DNA of 64,000 nucleotides. It comes from Myxocyprinus asiaticus (taxonomy: Eukaryota; Chordata; Actinopteri; Cypriniformes; Catostomidae). Numbering within the stretch: the first letter of the stretch is position 1; each line of letters starts with the position of its first letter. The DNA is taken from positions 21,570,595 through 21,634,594 of the forward strand of contig NC_059374.1 of NCBI RefSeq assembly GCF_019703515.2, in the 5' to 3' direction. Shown here one piece after another: positions 58,858 through 64,000 of this stretch. The position numbers were made by a program, and so were the translations under genes. The notes under the pieces are model-generated. The model saw only the letters and a list, made by a program, of their open reading frames with translations, ran no database searches and was not told where the DNA came from.

Positions 58858-59942
58858 ATATATATATATATATATATAGCTTGTAAATGTAAATTGAAAA
58901 ACTTCTGTGAAAATAATGTATTTAAAGTGTAAGAAGAATTGTACTACTTTTTACTTGATGATAAAACCACCTGACATTTGAAGTCATTAAATGATTTAAC
59001 TAAAATGTATGAAACCAACATGAATACAAAGATGTATTTATTTATTTATTTTTAAACACCTTTATTTTTTTAAATATTTCTTCTCTTGGATTCTTATTTG
59101 ACATTGATCCACATTCTGATTTCAGACCTATTACCAATGATGCAACAATGAGTTTGACAACTTTAATAAAACTTTCTTCCACCTGTAACCCAACTTCTAG
59201 ATGCCTGTGTTGTGCCATCTGAATCTGGTCCATGCCGTGCAGCCTTCCGTATGTATTACTTCGAGGCCAGCTCTCAGTCCTGTAAGCCCTTCATCTATGG
59301 AGGCTGCAGAGGAAACCAAAACCGCTACAGCAGTGAGAAAGAGTGCCTGTCAGCTTGTGCTGGGAAAGATGGTAAGAGGGGAACAGGAATTCTGCTTAAG
59401 CATTTTGATACTGTAGCACCTTTTTAGAGTTTGCATGATTGTCTTTACTGTGGTAGTGGTTAATTTAGTTGTATATCTTCTTTTTCTATAGGGCGTTTTG
59501 ATGAACATGGACACCACAATGATCGTAGCCGTTGGACTCCGGGTAAGGCACTGTTGTACACCTCGGTGCTGAATTACAGTATAATAAAGTTGCATTCCTT
59601 AATATTATTTACTTCAATAGTCAGGGTTCCCATGGATATAGGAAACCTGGAAATAACAGGGAATTTTTAAATATTGATTGGCAGCCCTGGGAAAGTCATG
59701 GAAATTTAAAAGATCTGTTCTACCAGATATTGCCTAAAAAATCTGTCATTTTTCTCTCACTACAAGCCTTCTTCCTAGTGGCTACCCTGGCCATCATGTC
59801 CGCCCTACTGCTGGTAGGTTTGATCCTGATTGCAGTGCGCAGGAACTCACACAGGAGTGTCCTTATATTGGATGATAAGGAGGAGTTGCTGCCTGTGGAG
59901 GAGATGTTTTTTGACCAACCACCCAAAGCAGTTTCAAACTAA
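49944..59942 (+). CDS. spint2: Kunitz-type protease inhibitor 2-like (HAI-2), nine coding exons
   Basis: This is a type I membrane inhibitor of trypsin-like, type II transmembrane and HGF-activating serine proteases at epithelial surfaces. Exons 49944-50340, 51270-51440, 56599-56667, 57282-57329, 57511-57666, 57774-57845, 59201-59371, 59492-59542 and 59767-59942 join to 436 codons plus TAA. All eight introns are GT-AG and phase 1. In order the protein has a signal peptide (about 1-22), a MANSC-type Cys-rich module (about 38-110), Kunitz domains at 135-185, 231-279 and 307-357 with six cysteines each, a membrane span (about 379-402) and a 34-residue tail with LDDKEELL. The P1 residues are Arg145, Lys241 and Arg317, all suited to trypsin-like targets. 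Mammalian HAI-2 has two Kunitz domains and no MANSC. HAI-1 has MANSC, but also PKD and LDLa modules that are absent here. The tail and the ppp1r14a neighbour favour spint2. Confidence 0.9.
50341..51269 (+). other. spint2 intron 1
   Basis: A GT-AG phase 1 intron of 929 bp. The patch at 50560-50740 is CpG-rich and open in one frame but has no splice support. Nothing else is recognised. Confidence 0.7.
51270..51440 (+). CDS. spint2: spint2 exon 2: Kunitz domain 1
   Basis: This is a symmetric 1-1 exon of 171 nt. Residues 133-189 carry cysteines at 135, 144, 160, 168, 181 and 185, P1 Arg145 (NCRAALPRFYYD) and the YGGCGGNDNNF core. NQT at 157 is a possible glycosylation site. The acceptor is TTATTAG and the donor GTAAAC. 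Confidence 0.93.
51864..52582. mobile_element. Foldback MITE (copy F), spint2 intron 2
   Basis: The left end TTTAAAGGGATAGTTCACCC has paired arms with AGAAGAATATCTCAGCTCTG. The right end is rearranged (ATAGTTCACCCAAAAATGAA then ATTCCTTTAA). The centre has TCACCACCTACTGG at 52251-52264, a CTCF-like core with its CpG decayed. Confidence 0.75.
52967..53666. mobile_element. Foldback MITE (copy G), spint2 intron 2
   Basis: The ends GTTTAAAGAGAGAGTTTACC and TTTTGGGTGGAACTATCCCT are inverted, with arms as in the other copies. It has an intact TCGCCACCTACTGG at 53340-53353, i.e. CCAGTAGGTGGCGA on the minus strand. Confidence 0.75.
53667..55134. other. spint2 intron 2 sequence
   Basis: Unique-looking AT-rich sequence with a (TG)n run at 54973-55000. 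No exon is recognised. Confidence 0.45.
54973..55000. repeat. (TG)n microsatellite
   Basis: About 13 uninterrupted TG units. Confidence 0.9.
55143..56464. mobile_element. hAT-type non-autonomous element, spint2 intron 2
   Basis: The inverted ends are TAGTGGTCGACTGA and (right, inverted) TAGTGGTCGACTAA, flanked by 8-mers TGCGGAAG (55135-55142) and TGCAGAAG (56465-56472), 7 of 8 identical. The interior holds a direct duplication: about 55835-55950 and 56028-56150 share TTTAAACGAGATAT, GCATATTTGCAGATGGTATA and ACAGNGAACTG-type words. No transposase is seen. Confidence 0.82.
56599..56667 (+). CDS. spint2: spint2 exon 3: linker
   Basis: This 69-nt symmetric 1-1 exon has acceptor CTCTCCCTAG and donor GTAGTC. 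It encodes residues 190-212 (ATVLSDSHVVSQRSRMSVPE then NNN), a hydrophilic Ser-rich linker after Kunitz 1. It has no domain of its own; the evidence is phase, splice sites and position. Confidence 0.65.
57282..57329 (+). CDS. spint2: spint2 exon 4: linker
   Basis: This 48-nt symmetric 1-1 exon has acceptor TCTGTCCTCAG and donor GTGTTT. It encodes residues 213-228 (ADEPKALREMTSDEFQ), an acidic spacer before Kunitz 2. It is inferred from phase and splice sites and could be alternatively used. Confidence 0.6.
57511..57666 (+). CDS. spint2: spint2 exon 5: Kunitz domain 2
   Basis: This 156-nt symmetric exon encodes residues 229-280, with cysteines at 231, 240, 254, 262, 275 and 279, P1 Lys241 (FCKASIRRFYY) and the YGGCGGNKNNY core. 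The acceptor is GTCAATCAG and the donor GTACTG. Confidence 0.93.
57774..57845 (+). CDS. spint2: spint2 exon 6: linker
   Basis: This 72-nt symmetric exon has acceptor TTGCACCTCAG and donor GTAAAA. It encodes residues 281-304 (VRIIPSNKKESDIPTTPNRI then YSYQ), joining Kunitz 2 and Kunitz 3. Confidence 0.7.
58478..58822 (+). mobile_element. Tc1/mariner transposase fragment, spint2 intron 6
   Basis: It reads GLSISVTADLLGFSCTTVSR then IYSEWCKNKKYPVSG, the helix-turn-helix region of the same Tc1 family as the element at 36507-37048. At 58800-58822 GGTGGTTTTAATGTTGTGGC precedes the microsatellite and resembles the inner end of a terminal repeat. Both termini are incomplete. Confidence 0.7.
58824..58878. 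repeat. (GT)n(ATGT)n(AT)n compound microsatellite
   Basis: GT, then TATG, then TA units in series. The ORF crossing it is chance. Confidence 0.9.
59201..59371 (+). CDS. spint2: spint2 exon 7: Kunitz domain 3
   Basis: This 171-nt symmetric exon encodes residues 305-361, with cysteines at 307, 316, 332, 340, 353 and 357, P1 Arg317 (PCRAAFRMYYF) and the YGGCRGNQNRY core. The acceptor is CAACTTCTAG and the donor GTAAGA. It has the same length as the Kunitz 1 exon, which suggests module duplication. Confidence 0.93.
59492..59542 (+). CDS. spint2: spint2 exon 8: juxtamembrane linker
   Basis: This 51-nt symmetric exon has acceptor TTTTTCTATAG and donor GTAAGG. It encodes residues 362-378 (GRFDEHGHHNDRSRWTP), a His/Asp-rich stalk just outside the membrane. 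Confidence 0.7.
59620..59712. repeat. Dispersed repeat fragment in spint2 intron 8
   Basis: CAGGGTTCCCATGG, GAAACCTGGAAAT and CCCTGGGAAAGTCATGGAAA are inverted relatives of the fragment at 150-309. Confidence 0.45.
59767..59942 (+). CDS. spint2: spint2 exon 9: membrane span, cytoplasmic tail and stop
   Basis: The acceptor is CTCACTACAAG. Residues 379-402 form a hydrophobic helix (FFLVATLAIMSALLLVGLIL), followed by RR, which fits a type I stop-transfer sequence. The tail ends KAVSN, with TAA at 59940-59942. The LDDKEELL motif resembles the end of mammalian HAI-2, from memory. Confidence 0.9.
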
Positions 59943-60205
59943 AGCAGGATGCCAGCTGTCCTGCTTCAGTGTCTGGTACAAGCGTCCATCTAATGACACT
60001 CCAACATTTAATGGAATTCAACTAATATGAATTTGAGTTATTTTGAAGAAGGTTCAAATTTGAGTTTAATTAAGATTCCCTTGAAATTAGTACAATAGAA
60101 CATTAATAATTTTGTTAGAATTAAAGAGTCAAAGGGAAATTAGAAAGAAATACCAAGAATATTAGAGTACAATACTCACAGAGCTGACATGAGGAACTAA
60201 TCAAG

Positions 60206-60646
60206 AATAAAGTGTTTCGATGCAAAATTCTATCAAGTTTAACTGTAAAAGTGGGATTCTTTGCACTATATTTTGGTGAGCTGGTTTGTGAAGAAATACT
60301 TCTGTTACCTTTTTTCATCTATATTATTTCTTCATTGGATAGAATCCTATATATTATAAGTAAATCAGCTGTCAGTCATGTATTTAATGTGAAAAACAAT
60401 CATAAAGATGAAGCACATAATGAATAACTAACAGGGTTTACTATACATAGGTCTATCATATTTTTAGCCATAAGAGTAATTGTTTGAGGAATGTATTTTT
60501 TTATTGGCCTATACCCCTGATGGCACATTTGTAGTTCTACAGTCTTCAAAAGGTCATCAGTGAGACACGCTCTGATATGTGAAATACTAATTCAAGCCAT
60601 AATTAGCCTTCCTTTTCTTGCAAGCATATGATTGCAAGAAAATAAA
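60206..60646 (+). terminator. Candidate spint2 polyadenylation signals
   Basis: AATAAA occurs at 60206-60211 and again at 60641-60646, 264 and 699 nt past the stop. Either could end the spint2 mRNA. The choice cannot be made from sequence alone. Confidence 0.4.
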
Positions 60647-60649
60647 GAA

Positions 60650-62465
60650 AAAAGTTGCATTTTTAAATAATATCCAGCAAAATTATCCATTTTATCTGAT
60701 AAGACTGTAATAATCTGTTATTTAAAAATAAATAAATAAATAAATTAAGCTAAGCATAATTGCATAAAAGACAGTACATATCACTGAGATTTCAATAGGA
60801 AAACATAACTATTAATGGAAAAAGAGAACAAATTAGGTACTTTGTTTTCAACAAAACCATATCATCCTGATGTAGGAACTCTATGCAGGCTTTTATGATG
60901 CTCTTCATCGGTTGGCCTACTGATGACCCATAACTGTGATGTACATGTAATTCACACCAGCCTGTTATTCAAGTTACTGCAGAATTGGGTCTGTCTGGTA
61001 CACTTTTTAAGCGGCATTATTTTAACATTCAAAACAATAAAAGAGAATTTATTAATTTGGCTTTCCTTTCAATATACTGATATACAAAAATGTGTTCATA
61101 TGTTTGTAAGTGAAAATACAGTAATGAAATATATTCTCTTTAATAGTTAAAACAAATATCTTTGTTGTTACACTTGAATGACCACTAGGGGGTGATGGTG
61201 GATTTGAAGTTGGAATGTCTATTTTAAATGCAATGAAAAGCAGTCAGAATCTCACCTGCTCTTCTTAACAGTTTAATGAAAATTAATATTAAATGGCTCA
61301 TATTCCTCTCATATCAAAAGCTTATTTGAGTTTGTTAATTCAGTTGATTGCTGAGAAATTATGTACTTAGTGAACAGAGTGTCAGCCATAGGCACTAATA
61401 AGACGGTAGCTGTACATAAATCCCTCTTCACTTAGATCCTGGAATGAACCCCTTAACACCTTGTAAAAAAAATGAATGTTATGAAACAATCAATCTAAGG
61501 ATGTGTTTAAATGATCTCTCCAACACATTTCTAAGCAGTCAAACAGCAGTGCTATAGACAGAAGGAACCCAATTTATAATCTGTTATTTCTTTCCATTGT
61601 GCCTTTTTAAAAGTGAAGGGGAGTGTAAGAGAAAATCTCACACACCGAGTAGAATTTGGAATGTAGTTTCTGTATTTGTCTCGGCAAGCTGAGAGTTCTG
61701 AAATTAGGTCATAAAGACCGAGCGATTAGCTCATTTCCCAGTCATGTAAAATCACCCCCTCCACTCACACAAAACAGCGAAGGCAGGAGAACATGAGAAA
61801 AAGTCTGGCTAGGCTTGCCATTGCCGTACAGGGCAAACTTTCTAGAAAGTCTTTGTGTACTGTAAAGGCATTGCAAATTTACCAGGAACAAACTGTGGTT
61901 TTGTGGTTTTAATAGTATCGTTGCTGTATTTTCAATGGTGTTTTACTGGAGAAACTTTACAGTATGCTGCTGCTAATTTGTGTTGTACTCCACTGGAAAA
62001 AAATGATAATAAAAAAACGATAATAATGGGAAAAAAATTACAGTAATCCATATTTTACTGTTACAGTGAATACAGTAATACTGACTTAATTCAGACAGAA
62101 ATATCACTGTTTTTTTTATGCTGCAACAGATTGAAGTTAGTTAAACTGTAACTATGCTTACTGTAATTAGTTCTACAGTACTGTAAGCACACAATAACAG
62201 TACTGTGTTTTAATATACAACATGCAAGCCACTACCATAATTAACCCTTAAATGCATGGGAATTTCACTAACACTCTTACATCTTTGGGTCTTTAGAGAC
62301 CTTACACTTAAATCGATCACAAATGGATCTACAGAATGCACAGATAGTATCAAATTTTCAAAATATTTTCAAGACAATTAGAAAATAATAGAATAAAATA
62401 TATTTTGATGTTTTATTTTTTATATATCGAAGAGAAACTGCAACAAATCTAGAACAGGATTCATT
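60650..62465. other. Downstream of spint2: no gene seen
   Basis: From about 61850 the sequence is a repeat rich in TACAGTA/TACTGTA words (it resumes at 63740-63830), and at 62240-62330 there is a GGGTCTTTAGAGACC-type repeat end. Earlier sequence is unique-looking. No coding exon is recognised. Confidence 0.4.
61182..61195 (+). promoter_or_regulatory. Candidate CTCF site
   Basis: CCACTAGGGGGTGA matches the CTCF core consensus except T for C near its 3' side. It lies about 1.2 kb beyond the spint2 stop. Motif only. Confidence 0.35.
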
Positions 62466-63470
62466 ACTTGGAAAATTCCAAAAAATGATGTCAAGCCTTT
62501 AGGCAATTAGCCAATTAGCTTCTGATAGGCTAACTGGAGTCAATTGGAGGTGTACCTGTAGATGTATTTTAAGGCCTACCTTCAAACTCAGTGCCTCTTT
62601 GCTTGACATCATAGGAAAATCAAAAGAAATCAGCCAAGACATCAGAAAAAAAATTGTGGACCTCCACAAGTCTGGTTCATCCTTGGGAGCAATTTCTAAA
62701 TGCCTGAAGATACCACGTTCATCTGTACAAACAATAGTACGCAAGTATAAACACCATGGCACCACGCAGCCATCGTACCGTTCAGGAAGGAGACGCAGCA
62801 TCATGTTGTGGAGGTGCTGTGCTGCAGGAGGGACTGGTGCACTTCACAAAATAGATGGCATCATGAGGAAGGAAAATTATGTGGATATATTGAAGCAACA
62901 TCTCAAGACATCAGACAGGAAGTTAAAGCTCGGTCGCAAATGGGTCTTCCAAATGGACAATGACCCCAAGCATACCTCCAAAGTTGTGGCAAAATGGCTT
63001 AAGGACAACAAAGTCAAGGTATTGGAGCGGCCATCACAAAGCCCTGACCTCAATCTGATAGAGAATTTGTGGGCAGAACTGAAAAAGTGTGTGTGAGCAA
63101 GGAGGCCTACAAACCTGACTCAGTTACACCAGTTCTGTCTGGAGGAATGGGCCAAAATTCCAGCAACTTGTTGTGAGAAGCTTGTGGAAGGCTACCCAAA
63201 ACGTTTGACCCAAGTTAAACAATTTAAAGGCAATGCTACCAAATACTTTCAAAGTGTATGTAAACTTCTGACCCACTGGGAATGTGATGAAAGTAATAAA
63301 AGCTGAAATAAATCACTCTCTACTATTATTCTGACATTTCACATTCTTAAAATAAAGTAGTGATCCTAACTGACCTAACTAATGTTTTCTATGATTAGAT
63401 GTCAGGAATTGTGAAAAACTGAGTTTAAATATATTTGGCTATGGTGTATGTAAACTTCTGACTTTTGTAG
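62466..63470 (+). mobile_element. Sleeping Beauty-like Tc1 copy, 5'-truncated and internally deleted
   Basis: Closely related to 33686-35272: it shares CAATTGGAGGTGTACCTG, the DNA-binding domain, the C-terminal catalytic part and the 3' region GGTGTATGTAAACTTCTGAC. The left terminal repeat is missing, the right end is mutated (GACTTTTGTAGA), and the centre of the transposase is deleted. Confidence 0.85.
62599..63096 (+). pseudogene. Internally deleted Sleeping Beauty-like transposase, 165-codon open frame
   Basis: Open from ATG at 62599 to TGA at 63094-63096. The N-terminal half is the paired-like DNA-binding domain (SGSSLGAISKCLKIPRSSVQ, IVRKYKHHG) ending at SGRRR. It is fused in frame to SIMLWRCCAAGGTGALHK, the second catalytic Asp (QMDNDPKHTSKVV) and ENLWAELKKCV, just after the catalytic Glu position. 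The first catalytic Asp (the SDET block) is deleted. The stop is a CGA-to-TGA change relative to the other copy. It cannot transpose but could still bind DNA. Confidence 0.8.
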
Positions 63471-63902
63471 ATATTAAATAATCATAAAATTATAATTATG
63501 GAAGTGCAAAAAAAATACATACCTAGGGTCTCTAATGACCCGATACACTGTTGGCGCCTAATTCATAATAAATGTAGTATTTAATTTATTTATTTTTTTT
63601 TTACAATTTTGGCTTTTTTGTTACACTATAAGAGTGATGTTGAGAAATATTAAAGAGGTGTGGGCACAACTCCAAATAATGGATGAGGTACAGGATCACT
63701 AAAGAAGATTATTTTACACTAAGGTACAAATATAAAATAAGACAATATACAGTATGCTGCAATTACTGTAATTAGTAGTTTTACTGTGGTATGAAATGCG
63801 CAACTTGCTGGCTATTTGTTGCCAGTAAGTTACTGTTGATCTTACACAAAATTTTAATAATGTTGTTAATGTGTGATTATTTAGTTAAATTAATGTGACA
63901 AG

Positions 63903-64000
63903 CAGTGCTGAGTAGTAATGGATTACAAGTAATCTGGATTATGTAATCAGATTTCAAAAATCAAGTATTTGTAATTAAATTACATTTTAAAATGCTCATT
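63903..64000. mobile_element. Left end of a hAT-like repeat, cut by the window edge
   Basis: CAGTGCTGAGTAGTAATGGA then TTACAAGTAATCTGGATTAT with GTAATCAGATT resembles the termini of the hAT elements at 1076 and 6986. The right end is outside the window. Confidence 0.5.

Larger units (their letters stand above)
57846..59200 (+). other. spint2 intron 6
   Basis: A GT-AG phase 1 intron of 1355 bp. It contains a Tc1 fragment and a compound microsatellite, both listed separately, and otherwise AT-rich sequence. Confidence 0.65.

Overview
The window looks like nuclear DNA from a teleost fish, most likely a cypriniform. It holds two multi-exon vertebrate genes with good splice sites. They sit in DNA crowded with fish-type transposons: Tc1/mariner elements including Sleeping Beauty-like ones, hAT elements, tRNA-derived SINEs, a DIRS retrotransposon, L1- and L2-like LINEs, foldback MITEs and long (AT)n tracts. 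The organism is inferred from repeat content and gene sequence; no database was searched.

Genes. ppp1r14a (CPI-17, the phosphorylation-dependent inhibitor of myosin phosphatase) lies on the minus strand, with four coding exons between 39629 and 21012 that give 148 codons. Its 15.2-kb intron 1 is largely repeats. spint2 (HAI-2-like Kunitz serine protease inhibitor) lies on the plus strand, with nine coding exons between 49944 and 59942 that give 436 residues: signal peptide, MANSC-type Cys-rich module, three Kunitz domains, one membrane span and a short tail. The start codons face away from each other across 10.3 kb. From memory the two genes are also neighbours on human 19q13, which supports both assignments. 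They are neighbours, not members of one pathway.

Layout. 1-4.1 kb: a hAT element holding a Tc1 element that holds a U4 snRNA/SINE chimera. 4.6-6 kb: (AT)n and a 30-33-bp minisatellite split by a Tc1-type MITE. 7-8.9 kb: further MITEs. 9.3-10.2 kb: a decayed ~186-bp tandem repeat. 11.5-20 kb: foldback MITEs and a Tc1 element with a nested SINE. 21-39.6 kb: ppp1r14a, with SINEs, MITEs, a Sleeping Beauty-like element and nested hAT-like MITEs in its introns. 39.8-40.2 kb: (AT)n tracts and a perfect inverted repeat just upstream of ppp1r14a. 40.6-44 kb: a Tc1 element interrupted by a DIRS element. 44.1-49.3 kb: L2-like then L1-like LINE remains. 49.9-60.6 kb: spint2, with MITEs and a 1.3-kb hAT element in intron 2. 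62.5-63.5 kb: an internally deleted Sleeping Beauty-like copy. The window ends in the left end of another hAT-like repeat.

Most other open reading frames are repeat-derived or run through microsatellites. The observations most worth following are the U4 snRNA-SINE chimera, a CTCF-like core motif carried by several foldback MITE copies, the perfect hairpin next to the ppp1r14a promoter, the DIRS-in-Tc1 insertion and the modular all-phase-1 structure of spint2.
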